DNA of 34,835 bases from assembly GCF_000379925.1 (NCBI RefSeq), contig NZ_KB904245.1, positions 1-34,835 on the forward strand, given 5' to 3'. Origin of the DNA: Porphyromonas levii DSM 23370. Its GTDB lineage: Bacteria > Bacteroidota > Bacteroidia > Bacteroidales > Porphyromonadaceae. The notes beneath the pieces were generated by a model that saw only the letters and a list, made by a program, of their open reading frames with translations, did no database searches and had not been told where the DNA came from. Both the position numbers and the translations under genes were made by a program. Shown here piece by piece: positions 25,572 to 33,601 of the stretch (within the stretch, counting starts at the first letter, position 1; the number at the start of each line of letters is the position of its first letter).

Positions 25572-25940
25572 ATGAATCCTTGGATGACAATTGGTCTACT
25601 AGTGATCTCAAATATCTTTATGACCTTCGCTTGGTACGGACACGTCAAGCTGGAGCAAATAAAAGTATTTACCAATGCCACACCTCTCTACCTCATCATA
25701 TTACTGAGTTGGGGACTAGCGTTATTGGAATACGCTTTCCAGATCCCCGCCAATCGCTACGGCTTTGTGGGCAATGGCGGTGCTTTCTCACTGATGCAGC
25801 TCAAAGTGGTTCAGGAGGTTATCTCTATCACGGTGTTCACTATCTTCTCCGTGATCTTTTTTAGAGGCGAACCGCTGCAGTGGAACCATTTCGCGGCATT
25901 TGTCTGTCTGATACTGGCCGTCTACTTTGTCTTTAAGTAG
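25572..25940 (+). CDS. DMT-superfamily small membrane protein (DUF486)
   Basis: The 122-residue protein has four hydrophobic segments (about 5-22, 38-55, 72-92 and 103-121), and the pattern W-Y-G-H-V-K-L, E-Y-x-F-Q-I-P-A-N-R and the Q-L-K-V-V-Q-E segment are as I remember them for the DUF486/COG3169 family. It is an inner-membrane protein of unknown substrate, related to half-size EmrE/DMT transporters. Start ATG 25572; an upstream in-frame start (25527) would cover the promoter and is rejected. It may be monocistronic; the GH3 gene follows 72 bases later with its own -7 box. Confidence 0.8.
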   Translation: MNPWMTIGLLVISNIFMTFAWYGHVKLEQIKVFTNATPLYLIILLSWGLALLEYAFQIPANRYGFVGNGGAFSLMQLKVVQEVISITVFTIFSVIFFRGEPLQWNHFAAFVCLILAVYFVFK

Positions 25941-26000
25941 TCCGCTCCGTGGCATATAGAGTACAGACTTGATAGGGGTGATGCGTACCACTATTATTCG

Positions 26001-26008
26001 TATATTTG
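26001..26008 (+). promoter_or_regulatory. -7 box directly before the GH3 start codon
   Basis: TATATTTG is an exact TAnnTTTG, ending four bases before the ATG at 26013. If used, the mRNA would be leaderless. No -33 TTTG lies at the right distance. Confidence 0.4.
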
Positions 26009-26012
26009 GGGT

Positions 26013-28988
26013 ATGAAAGGAATAAACATAATTTGGGGCGCAGTAATAGCGCTAATAGGGATAACGACAGCGGAGGCTGGCACTCCGCCAATGATGATGC
26101 GGGATAACCAAAAAGCGGATGCCGCTTGGGCTTATGCCGATAGTGCTATGCAGGGGATGAGCGACGAGCAGATGCTGGCTCAGCTGATTATGCCCATGAT
26201 ATGGCCAAAGGAGGATAGCAAATCTATCGCAGCTTGGGATAAACTTGTGGAGAAAGGGTTTGGCGGTGTGCTGTGGCAGAAAGGCGAACCTTCGGCTCAG
26301 CTTCGGCTGACCAATCGCATGCGAGAACGTGCCCAGCTACCGATGCTAGTGGCAATGGATGGCGAATGGGGGCTCTCCATGAGACTCTCAGGTACGATCT
26401 CATGGCCTAGGAACATGGTGGTGGGTGCTACGGATAACCTGCTGACCATCTTTGAATACGGCAGGGCGACAGCCGAAGAGGCGCGTAGGATGGGTATCCA
26501 TGTCAATTTTGCACCTGTGGCAGATGTCAATAATAATCCTGCTAATCCTGTCATAGGCACCCGCAGTTTTGGTTCCGACCCTACGAGAGTGGCACGCCAA
26601 GTGATGGCGTATGCCCAAGGGCTGGAGAGCCAAGGCGTATTATCGGTGGCGAAGCACTTCCCAGGGCATGGCGATACCAACGTAGACTCCCACAAAGCAG
26701 TACCCACCATTAATCACAACCGCTCTAGGCTAGAGCAGGTGGAGCTACTGCCATTTCAGCAATATATCAATAGTGGGCTGGGGGGCATGATGACGGGGCA
26801 CCTCTCGGTGCCTGCGCTGGACAGCAGCAAACAAGTGGCAAGTGCGAGCCGCTTGATTACCACCGGGCTTTTGCAAGAAGAGCTAGGCTTCGAGGGAATC
26901 ATCTTTACCGATGGGCTTGCCATGCAGGGGGCCATCGACGCCACTAGTGGCAAGTCCTTGGCTGTAGAGGTATTCAATGCCGGCAATGATATACTCCTAG
27001 CTCCTGCCGACCCTTATCGTACCTTGGCAGACCTTAGGCAAGCCCTCAAGGGCAAGAAGATAGAGCGCTCCGAGGTGGTGCGAAAGTGCCGTAAGGTACT
27101 CGCTTGGAAGTATCTATTGGGAGCCAATGACCACAGCCCCATCTCGGCAACCAACCTATTGGCAGACCTCAATAACGGCAAGAGCAAAGCGCTACTCGAG
27201 ACTATTTATGAGGAGAGCATGACCCTCCTAAAGAATAACGGCAACACCCTACCCCTAGGCACCAGAGGTTCGCTTGCACTGCTCCGCTATGGCAATAATG
27301 GTACAGGTACTCTATTCTCCGAGCTACAGAGCAAACACGGCGTAAAGGCTTACGACCTTAGCCTTAGTGCTGGAGCAGGAGTACGCAATACCACCTATAA
27401 AAACCTTAGGAGTGCCGACCATATTGTGGTGGCAATCACTTCGGACAAGGCAAGACCCGATGCAGGGCTGGTACAATTGGCTCGGGACAAAGAGGTAACC
27501 CTAGTCTTTATGACCTCGGCTTATACAGCATTGCACTTCAAGGAGGTGATCGCTTTTGCCAAGGCGGTAGCTATCGGCTACGATGCTAAGGACCCTGCAC
27601 AGCGTGCTATGGGGAAAGCGCTCAATGGGGTACTACCATTTAGAGGCACCTTGCCTGTAGACCTACCCCCTATATATAAAGTGGGTGCTGGCATTGTTAC
27701 AGAACCGGCTGTGCTTACGTTTGCTAAGCCAGAGGAGGTAGGGCTGAGTAGCATGATTCTCTCAGGCATAGACAAGATAGCAGAGGAGGGGCTCGCCAAG
27801 GGGGCTTACCCTGGCTGCCAAATCCTCGTAGCAAAGGGCGGCAAGGTAGTCTATAGCAAAGCCTTTGGGTATAAGGATGCTCGGAAACAAGAGCCCAATA
27901 CCACGGCAACACTCTACGACTTGGCCAGTATCACGAAAGCGGCAGTGACCACACCGCTTATCATGATAGCCGAGGATGAGGGTCTACTGAGGACAACCGA
28001 CAGAATAGGTACCCACTTGAACTATCTCAAGGGGAGTGACAAGGAGGAGGTTCGTATTTCAGACCTCCTTCATCATATAGCCGGTATGCCAGCGGTCATC
28101 AACTTCTACCTCTCGCTGATAGACGAGCAGAGCTACGCCTCGCCCCTGATTACATACTCAAGGAAGGAGGGATTCCCGATTCAGATAGCGCGCAAAGCTT
28201 GGGCTCGTAGGGGGTGGCGCTTCCTCCCCACGCTAGTACAGGAAACGAAGAGCGACCAGTTCCCCATCCGTATGGCGGAAGGGCTTTTCCTCAGTACCTC
28301 AGTGCGGGAGATGATGAGGGGGGAGATACGTGATGCCAACCGCCGAAAAGGTGGCTATAGGTATAGCGATATCGACTTCCTCTTGCTCCAAGACATTCTA
28401 GAGGCGAAGTATCAGAAGCCTTTGGATCAGCTATTTTACGAGAAGATAAGTCGCCCACTAGGTGAAGGGCGAATTACCTTCAACCCTCTAGAGCGTTTCG
28501 CTCCCGAGGAGATTGCCGAGGGGCAGAAAGACGACTTCCTCCGGCGTCAGACCCTTCGTGGTGATGTAGACGACGAGGCTGCGGCTATGCTCGGTGGCGT
28601 GTCGGGTAATGCTGGGCTTTTTAGTAATGCCGAATCGCTATTCCCCGTGGTACAGACCCTACTCGATGGTACTTATGGAAACAAAAGAGTGATGAAGACG
28701 CCCACGGTGAAGATGTTTACCAGCGCAAGACACAGCGCATCGCCATATGCTCTGGGGTTCGACAGACATAGAGGCAGAGGCAAGGTGGGGAATGTAGCAG
28801 ATATTGCACCCCTGAGTACCTTCGGGCACACAGGCTTTACGGGCACTTGCTTCTGGGTAGATCCGGAGCATGAGATCGTCTATATCTTCCTCTCCAATAG
28901 GACGGCACCCACCCGTTGGAATACCAAACTCTCTCAGCTGGATATTCGTACCCGCATCCAAGAGACCATTTACAAGGCTCTACAGTAG
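26013..28988 (+). CDS. GH3 beta-N-acetylhexosaminidase fused to a serine hydrolase (beta-lactamase fold)
   Basis: Exported protein of 991 residues with a signal peptide (about 1-22). The N-terminal GH3 domain has the NagZ-type signature K-H-F-P-G-H-G-D-T with D-S-H (214-227; the Asp-His dyad acts as acid/base) and the nucleophile Asp300 in F-T-D-G-L-A-M. It removes terminal GlcNAc from glycans or peptidoglycan fragments. A linker domain follows (about 400-570). The C-terminal part is a class C-like serine hydrolase with S-I-T-K (Ser about 639), Y-S-D, and G-H-T-G near the end. Such fusions are known in Bacteroidetes; the second domain may be an esterase, peptidase or amidase rather than a beta-lactamase. 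Its location next to the nan operon suggests host or peptidoglycan amino sugar release. Confidence 0.88.
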   Translation: MKGINIIWGAVIALIGITTAEAGTPPMMMRDNQKADAAWAYADSAMQGMSDEQMLAQLIMPMIWPKEDSKSIAAWDKLVEKGFGGVLWQKGEPSAQLRLTNRMRERAQLPMLVAMDGEWGLSMRLSGTISWPRNMVVGATDNLLTIFEYGRATAEEARRMGIHVNFAPVADVNNNPANPVIGTRSFGSDPTRVARQVMAYAQGLESQGVLSVAKHFPGHGDTNVDSHKAVPTINHNRSRLEQVELLPFQQYINSGLGGMMTGHLSVPALDSSKQVASASRLITTGLLQEELGFEGIIFTDGLAMQGAIDATSGKSLAVEVFNAGNDILLAPADPYRTLADLRQALKGKKIERSEVVRKCRKVLAWKYLLGANDHSPISATNLLADLNNGKSKALLETIYEESMTLLKNNGNTLPLGTRGSLALLRYGNNGTGTLFSELQSKHGVKAYDLSLSAGAGVRNTTYKNLRSADHIVVAITSDKARPDAGLVQLARDKEVTLVFMTSAYTALHFKEVIAFAKAVAIGYDAKDPAQRAMGKALNGVLPFRGTLPVDLPPIYKVGAGIVTEPAVLTFAKPEEVGLSSMILSGIDKIAEEGLAKGAYPGCQILVAKGGKVVYSKAFGYKDARKQEPNTTATLYDLASITKAAVTTPLIMIAEDEGLLRTTDRIGTHLNYLKGSDKEEVRISDLLHHIAGMPAVINFYLSLIDEQSYASPLITYSRKEGFPIQIARKAWARRGWRFLPTLVQETKSDQFPIRMAEGLFLSTSVREMMRGEIRDANRRKGGYRYSDIDFLLLQDILEAKYQKPLDQLFYEKISRPLGEGRITFNPLERFAPEEIAEGQKDDFLRRQTLRGDVDDEAAAMLGGVSGNAGLFSNAESLFPVVQTLLDGTYGNKRVMKTPTVKMFTSARHSASPYALGFDRHRGRGKVGNVADIAPLSTFGHTGFTGTCFWVDPEHEIVYIFLSNRTAPTRWNTKLSQLDIRTRIQETIYKALQ

Positions 28989-29014
28989 GGAGCCGGTAGC
29001 CATAATAGACCAAG

Positions 29015-29083
29015 GAGCGACCTCCGTGCGCTGTCAAGTGTGACACTTTTGTCAGACTTAGGCAGGTGGCACGGAGGTTGCTC
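29015..29083 (+). terminator. Large hairpin before dnaK
   Basis: GAGCGACCTCCGTGC (29015-29029) pairs with GCACGGAGGTTGCTC (29069-29083, one wobble). The 39-base loop contains AAGTGT/ACACTT (29036-29048). It lies 26 bases past the GH3 stop and 41 before dnaK. It may be the GH3 terminator; the T content after it is low (TTATTGT). It is not a CIRCE element. Confidence 0.6.
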
Positions 29084-29124
29084 TTATTGTAACAGAAATA
29101 ACAACATATATATTAGAATAGAAC

Positions 29125-31038
29125 ATGGGAAAGATAATTGGTATAGACTTGGGTACAACGAACTCTGTTGTAGCTGTACTTGAGGGTAACGAACCGGTGG
29201 TAATCACCAATAGCGAGGGCAAGCGCACTACTCCTAGTGTGGTAGCCTTTGTACAGGATGGCGAGCGTAAGGTGGGTGATCCTGCAAAGCGCCAAGCCAT
29301 CACTAATCCAGAGCACACTGTGTACTCTATAAAGAGATTTATGGGCGAGCGCTTCTCTCACGTGGCTGAGGAGGCACACCGTCTACCTTACAAGCTAGTA
29401 GCAGGCGAGAATGATACGCCTCGTGTAGATATCGACGGAAGGCTCTACACCCCTCAGGAGATCTCGGCAATGACGCTTCAGAAGATGAAGAAGACAGCTG
29501 AGGACTACCTAGGTACTGAGGTAACCGACGCAGTTATCACCGTACCAGCTTACTTTAGCGATGCTCAGAGGCAGGCAACTAAGGAGGCAGGTGAGATTGC
29601 TGGGCTCAAGGTGCTACGTATTGTGAATGAGCCTACGGCTGCTGCCCTTGCTTATGGTTTGGACAAGAGCAATAAGGATATGAAGATTGCGGTATTCGAC
29701 CTCGGCGGTGGTACTTTCGATATCTCTATCCTTGAGCTGGGCGATGGCGTATTTGAGGTACTCTCAACCAACGGTGATACCCACCTCGGTGGTGACGACT
29801 TCGACCACGTGATTATCGACTGGCTGGCAGAGGAGTTTAAGAACGATGAGGGACTTGACCTCCGTAAGGATCCTATGGCACTACAGCGCCTAAAGGAAGC
29901 TGCTGAGAAGGCAAAGATTGAGCTCTCTAGCTCTACCAGCACAGAGATCAACCTACCTTATATCATGCCGGTAGACGGAGTGCCAAAGCACTTGGTACGC
30001 ACACTGAGCCGCGCTAAGTTCGAGCAGCTAAGCGATAAGTATATCAATGCTTGCCGTATCCCTGTAGAGCAGGCGCTCAAGGATGCTGGTCTGTCTGCTT
30101 CGGATATCGATGAGGTAATCCTCGTAGGTGGTTCTACTCGTATCCCTGCAGTACAGGAGTTGGTAGCTAAGATATTTGGCAAGGAGCCTTCAAAGGGTGT
30201 AAACCCAGATGAGGTAGTGGCTCTAGGTGCAGCTATCCAAGGTGGTGTGCTGAGTGGCGATGTAAAGGATGTGCTGCTGCTGGATGTAACTCCGCTCTCT
30301 CTTGGTATCGAGACTATGGGCGGCGTGATGACGAAGCTCATCGATGCAAATACCACAATCCCAACCAAGAAGTCACAGACCTTTACCACGGCCACAGATA
30401 ACCAGCCAAGCGTAGAGATACATGTACTTCAGGGTGAGCGCCCAATGGCGAAGGACAATAAGAGCCTCGGGAAGTTTAACCTCGACGGTATTCCACCAGC
30501 CCAGCGCGGTGTGCCACAGATTGAGGTGACTTTCGATATCGATGCCAATGGTATTGTAAACGTTTCGGCTAAGGATAAGGGCACAGGCAAGGAGCAGAAG
30601 ATCCGTATCGAGGCTTCGAGTGGTCTATCGGACGCTGATATCGAGCGTATGAAGGCGGAGGCACAGGCCAATGCTGAGAGCGATAAGAAGGAGCGCGAGC
30701 GTGTGGATAAGATCAATGAAGCCGATAGCGTTATCTTCCAGACCGAGAAGCAGCTCGCTGAGCTTGGCGACAAGTTGCCAGCAGATAAGAAGGGTCAGAT
30801 TGAGGAAGCACTCAATAAGCTAAAGGATGCCCACAAGGCACAGGATGTAGCGCTTATTGATACTGCACTCAATGGTCTGAATAGCCTAATGCAGCAGATG
30901 AGTGCCGAGATGTATGCCCAGACGGGTGGCGATGCAGGACAAGCTGGTCCAGACATGAGCGGTACTAACAATAGCCAAAGCCAAAGCAATAATGGCAATG
31001 ACGATGTTACCGATGCCGACTTCGAGGAAGTGAAGTAA
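29125..31038 (+). CDS. dnaK: Molecular chaperone DnaK (Hsp70)
   Basis: ATP-driven cytoplasmic chaperone of 637 residues. Nucleotide-binding domain: I-D-L-G-T-T-N-S near residue 6, [10 protein letters not shown] at about 191-200 and G-G-S-T-R-I-P at about 335. The substrate-binding domain follows ([13 protein letters not shown] at about 388), and the tail ends D-A-D-F-E-E-V-K after a Gly/Asn/Gln/Ser-rich linker, as is usual. No dnaJ or grpE adjoins it. No CIRCE element or clear TAnnTTTG box is visible upstream. Confidence 0.98.
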   Translation: MGKIIGIDLGTTNSVVAVLEGNEPVVITNSEGKRTTPSVVAFVQDGERKVGDPAKRQAITNPEHTVYSIKRFMGERFSHVAEEAHRLPYKLVAGENDTPRVDIDGRLYTPQEISAMTLQKMKKTAEDYLGTEVTDAVITVPAYFSDAQRQATKEAGEIAGLKVLRIVNEPTAAALAYGLDKSNKDMKIAVFDLGGGTFDISILELGDGVFEVLSTNGDTHLGGDDFDHVIIDWLAEEFKNDEGLDLRKDPMALQRLKEAAEKAKIELSSSTSTEINLPYIMPVDGVPKHLVRTLSRAKFEQLSDKYINACRIPVEQALKDAGLSASDIDEVILVGGSTRIPAVQELVAKIFGKEPSKGVNPDEVVALGAAIQGGVLSGDVKDVLLLDVTPLSLGIETMGGVMTKLIDANTTIPTKKSQTFTTATDNQPSVEIHVLQGERPMAKDNKSLGKFNLDGIPPAQRGVPQIEVTFDIDANGIVNVSAKDKGTGKEQKIRIEASSGLSDADIERMKAEAQANAESDKKERERVDKINEADSVIFQTEKQLAELGDKLPADKKGQIEEALNKLKDAHKAQDVALIDTALNGLNSLMQQMSAEMYAQTGGDAGQAGPDMSGTNNSQSQSNNGNDDVTDADFEEVK

Positions 31039-31056
31039 GGTATAGCACAATAGATA

Positions 31057-31101
31057 GGAAGGTCTCCTAGAGGTACTACCTCTGGGAGACCTTCCACTTT
31101 T
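31057..31101 (+). terminator. dnaK terminator
   Basis: GGAAGGTCTCC (31057-31067) pairs with GGAGACCTTCC (31085-31095), with AGAGGTA/TACCTCT inside (31069-31083), and CTTTTG follows. Confidence 0.9.
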
Positions 31102-31102
31102 G

Positions 31103-31154
31103 AGGTGCTGCCCTCGTTTTGGATCCCAGCACCTGAAAATGGATTTTGTCACCT
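31103..31154. repeat. Hairpin and two adjoining 20-bp repeats
   Basis: AGGTGCTG (31103-31110) pairs with CAGCACCT (31127-31134). The 20-bp units 31115-31134 and 31135-31154 share TGGAT at positions 6-10 and CACCT at their end, with different flanks. The second contains the palindrome AAAAT-GG-ATTTT. From here to 31262 the sequence is AT-rich without a clear promoter. Confidence 0.5.
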
Positions 31155-31262
31155 CTATGTGTGAGTCTTGAAACTGGTAATTTAATTTGCATGGGTGGAA
31201 AAACATTTGTATATTTACATTGTGAGAGTTCTCTAAATTTATAACTTAAAGTTTACTAAATT

Positions 31263-31388
31263 ATGAGACATGGAAAATTAAGTGATAGCGAGATGATGAA
31301 TCTTTATAATGGTGTTTCTGCTGAAGAGTACTGCCGTGATTTGCGTGATTTAATGGCTGGTGATTATGCCGAAAATGAATGGGACTGA
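31263..31388 (+). CDS. Small peptide 1 with double-glycine-like leader (41 aa)
   Basis: This short ORF encodes 41 residues. The first 17 end in M-M-N-L-Y-N-G and follow the bacteriocin-type leader pattern L-S-x-S-E-M-x-N-x-x-(G/N)-G. The remaining 24 begin V-S-A-E-E-Y-C and are acidic, with one Cys. It is clearly related to the peptide at 33282: both have L-(S/T)-x-S-E-M-M-N, a leader of exactly 17 residues, then G-V-S-x-E-E-Y-C. That conservation in two places makes a real gene likely. A hairpin and then a GLPGLI-family gene follow. A role as a secreted or modified peptide is inferred from the leader; no modifying or exporting enzyme lies in the window. Confidence 0.65.
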   Translation: MRHGKLSDSEMMNLYNGVSAEEYCRDLRDLMAGDYAENEWD

Positions 31389-31448
31389 TGAGCAATGGAG
31401 AAATGCAGAACGTGCATATCAAAGGCATTGTAACCACTAAATTGAATG

Positions 31449-31479
31449 GCATAGGGGGGTCCTAAGAAACTCCCTATGC
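31449..31479 (+). terminator. Hairpin between peptide 1 and its GLPGLI gene
   Basis: GCATAGGG (31449-31456) pairs with CCCTATGC (31472-31479). Only AATTTG follows, so termination would be weak or partial. It occupies the same place as the hairpin at 33478 in the second cassette. Confidence 0.5.
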
Positions 31480-31570
31480 GAATTTGTGAGAATACAGATA
31501 AAGAAGTCAGGTCTTTAATTAATAAAATTAGGTGTGTTTGGCAAGAACAGCACACATATGTCAACTTAGT

Positions 31571-32410
31571 ATGAAAAGGTTATTGATATTAGTATTTTTC
31601 AGCTTGTTCTGTCTAAATTCATTCGCTCAAAAGCTACAAATGGTCGTTCAGTATGACTTAAAGAAGGTTTTGAGTATCTCTAGGGGTGACTATTGGAAGC
31701 CACAGACTTTCTTTCTTGAGATAGGACAAGATAGTGTGCAGTTTTTTAGCATGAAGAGCTGGAGTCATAGATATAACAGCACGAACCTAGAGTATAAGGC
31801 TAAAAGAGATCAGATGTTTCAACTAGCTTTTGAGAAAATGACCTCTGGACAATCTAGACCTGGAGAATTTGCACAAAGCTTTCCAACAATGGGAGAATAT
31901 CAAGTAATAACTTACTATCTTAATAACCCATCATTACTCAAGGTATATGATAGGTTGGGTTCTGAATATTTTCAGTATCCTGATTCGGTGAGGTTAGACT
32001 GGGAGATAGGCGAGGACATGAAAATAATACTTGATTATGAGTGCTTCAAAGCGACTACTCAATTTCGTGGTCGTCAGTGGATTGCTTGGTTTACACCCGA
32101 AGTTCCAGTTCCTCTTGGTCCTTGGAAGTTGAATGGATTACCTGGTCTTATATTGCAAGCTTATGATGCTGAACGGCATTATATTTATGAAGCTAAAGGT
32201 CTAGAACAAGGAGGTGAATTTCACGACACCTCCATCTACTATAAAGCACCTATTATGGAGACCACCTTTGAAAAACTCACTAAAAGTGAGGCTAGATTCA
32301 ATGAAGCAGGAGGTTTTATTGGTCTTTCAATAGGAACACCATCTAATAGCAACAGCTCAAGCCAAGATGACGTGGAAGACTTTCCTAAACCCCGCGAAAT
32401 CCTTCAGTGA
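31571..32410 (+). CDS. GLPGLI-family secreted protein 1
   Basis: The 279-residue protein has a signal peptide (about 1-20, ending S-F-A-Q) and the family motif G-L-P-G-L-I at 189-194, preceded by G-P-W-K-L-N. A conserved F-R-G-R-x-W-x-A-W-F-T-P-E (about 165-177) is shared with the second copy. GLPGLI proteins (TIGR01200) were first noted as a paralogous set in Porphyromonas gingivalis; their function is unknown. The start is ATG 31571; a GTG 13 codons earlier would spoil the signal peptide. The extreme C-terminus (D-V-E-D-F-P-K-P-R-E-I-L-Q) abuts the mobile-element region, so the original end may have been altered. Confidence 0.88.
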   Translation: MKRLLILVFFSLFCLNSFAQKLQMVVQYDLKKVLSISRGDYWKPQTFFLEIGQDSVQFFSMKSWSHRYNSTNLEYKAKRDQMFQLAFEKMTSGQSRPGEFAQSFPTMGEYQVITYYLNNPSLLKVYDRLGSEYFQYPDSVRLDWEIGEDMKIILDYECFKATTQFRGRQWIAWFTPEVPVPLGPWKLNGLPGLILQAYDAERHYIYEAKGLEQGGEFHDTSIYYKAPIMETTFEKLTKSEARFNEAGGFIGLSIGTPSNSNSSSQDDVEDFPKPREILQ

Positions 32411-32473
32411 TGCACATACAGTTGCTTAAAATATCTAGGGTATTAGATTGGCAAAAATCCAGGGAAAATATAC

Positions 32474-32494
32474 GTTGTCGAAAAATGGGGAGTA
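32474..32494 (+). mobile_element. Terminal inverted repeat of an IS3-type element (right end remnant)
   Basis: GTTGTC (32474-32479), seven bases, then GGGGAGTA (32487-32494). The inverse of the left end of the IS at 34547 is GTTGTC, eight bases, GGGGAGTA. The end falls where IS30 protein homology stops, so it probably inserted into that gene. The rest of this element is missing or unrecognisable between 32411 and 32473. Confidence 0.5.
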
Positions 32495-32955
32495 CTATAC
32501 GGTCTGGTATATTAGATCTTGAGCCATAAATAGTAAGTTTTCTCTTCTTGAGTTTATGCCTGCATTGCTCGTAAAGCTCCCCTCCTTGTCGCTTGTCCTC
32601 TCTAACCCACTTGTATATTGTTTCATGAGAAAGAGCTATCTTTTTCTCCCTCTTAAGCCACCCAGGAACCTGCATAGGGAACCATTGTTCTTCAGATAAT
32701 CTTCTGATAGCCAATCTCTTTATCCATTCTGGTGTTTTCTTGTTTCTTGCCGATCGAGCGATGTTCTCATTAGCTAAAACCTGTGCATAAACGTGGTTGT
32801 AACGCCCCGTCTTAGTCTCATTCCTTTTAAGTTCACGACATACCGTAGAAGGAGACACATTAATGAGCTCTGCAATCTCTTTCTGTTTCATACCCTTTTT
32901 TGTAGCATTGGGAGATTGTGTACCTTTACTCAGGGGTTAGGTGTTTGTATTTCAT
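32495..32955 (-). pseudogene. IS30-family transposase, 5' fragment with stop and frameshift
   Basis: On the minus strand the frame begins at ATG 32955 (M-K-Y-K-H-L-T-P-E), meets a TAA stop where a Gln is usual (E-*-R-Y), and changes frame in an A-run before K-K-G-M-K-Q-K-E-I-A-E-L. It then runs through an IS30-type HTH (S-P-S-T-V-C-R-E-L-K-R-N) and a linker (S-H-E-T-I-Y-K-W-V) to S-R-S-N-I-P-D-R-I, where homology stops. The whole DDE catalytic domain is absent. Three independent lesions make it a dead fragment. Confidence 0.85.
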
Positions 32956-32981
32956 AACTACCAACAAATTTATCTAATCCT

Positions 32982-33006
32982 GGGGAGATTTCGGTCTCCC
33001 CTTTTT
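32982..33006 (+). terminator. Hairpin with T-run beside the IS30 fragment
   Basis: GGGGAGA (32982-32988) pairs with TCTCCCC (32995-33001) around TTTCGG, followed by TTTTT. It reads as a plus-strand terminator. It may belong to the IS30 end or stop transcription coming from the first cassette. Confidence 0.7.
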
Positions 33007-33063
33007 ATTCTTTGTCGGTACCTAAATCGACCACGCACCATCGTTTGCTGCTAAGCTCCCTAG

Positions 33064-33096
33064 CGGCCGCCTTCCCTTTGGGGGAGGGAGCGGCCG
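33064..33096. other. GC-rich hairpin in AT-rich DNA
   Basis: CGGCCGC (33064-33070) pairs with GCGGCCG (33090-33096), with CTTCCC/GGGAGG inside. The surrounding 33007-33281 stretch has no gene. The GC-rich island stands out from its AT-rich neighbours and may mark the edge of an inserted piece. Confidence 0.5.
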
Positions 33097-33122
33097 AGAC
33101 AACACCTGCTATGCAACCATAA

Positions 33123-33167
33123 AAATTGCACTTCGATGTTGAATTTAGAATTAAGTAAATTGCACTT
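33123..33167 (+). repeat. Direct repeat AAATTGCACTT, 34-bp period
   Basis: AAATTGCACTT occurs at 33123-33133 and 33157-33167, and the following bases also match in part (a shared TTGAA ten bases on). The second copy continues into a GCAC-TTG-GTGC palindrome. No gene lies between here and peptide 2. Confidence 0.55.
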
Positions 33168-33281
33168 GGTGCTTGAACCTATGCTTAAAAACATAGGATG
33201 ATTATTTTGATATTTGTTTAATTTTAACTACCTTGCATTCGGGAATAGTCCCATTAACATTTTAACACTTATATTATTGCT

Positions 33282-33455
33282 ATGAACAGAGAGACATTAA
33301 CAACATCTGAAATGATGAACATCTCAGGAGGAGTTTCAAGGGAAGAGTATTGCAAAACTCTTATGAAGATTGTAATGGAAAACGATCTTGATGATGGAGC
33401 GATGGAAGGAGCAAGGCATGGCTATGAGAAATTCAATTGTGCTGAGTTTCTCTAA
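33282..33455 (+). CDS. Small peptide 2 with double-glycine leader (57 aa)
   Basis: The 57-residue ORF has leader residues 1-17 ending M-M-N-I-S-G-G, a textbook double-glycine site. A 40-residue core starts V-S-R-E-E-Y-C, is acidic in its middle (E-N-D-L-D-D), and has a second Cys near the end (F-N-C-A-E-F-L). It matches peptide 1 through the first 24 or so residues and then diverges. That is the pattern of leader-conserved, core-variable secreted peptides (bacteriocins, signals, RiPP precursors). A peptidase-containing ABC exporter would be expected to cut after GG; none is in the window. A terminator-like hairpin and a GLPGLI gene follow. Class and function unproven. Confidence 0.72.
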   Translation: MNRETLTTSEMMNISGGVSREEYCKTLMKIVMENDLDDGAMEGARHGYEKFNCAEFL

Positions 33456-33477
33456 TCACTAAAGTTTTAGTCACTAA

Positions 33478-33511
33478 GAAGTTCAGAGATTAAACTCTGC
33501 AACTTCGTTTT
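33478..33511 (+). terminator. Terminator between peptide 2 and its GLPGLI gene
   Basis: GAAGTTCAGAG (33478-33488) pairs with CTCTG-C-AACTTC (33495-33506, one-base bulge) around ATTAAA, followed by GTTTT. It lies 22 bases beyond the peptide stop, so the peptide mRNA could be made on its own. Confidence 0.75.
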
Positions 33512-33601
33512 AATTGAATGGGGATATCTGTTTTTGAATAACAAGTTATGATTGGTCATAAATATGATATAAAGACCTCATTATAATTCAGAGAAAACAA
33601 G

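Noticed and set aside
29015-29083. CIRCE heat-shock operator before dnaK
   Set aside because: The inverted repeat does not match TTAGCACTC-N9-GAGTGCTAA and its arms are too far apart.
31261-31452. 63-codon minus-strand frame over peptide 1
   Set aside because: It is the shadow of the conserved plus-strand peptide and is not repeated at the second cassette.
31532-31570. GTG start for GLPGLI protein 1
   Set aside because: It adds 13 polar residues before a clean signal peptide that begins at ATG 31571.
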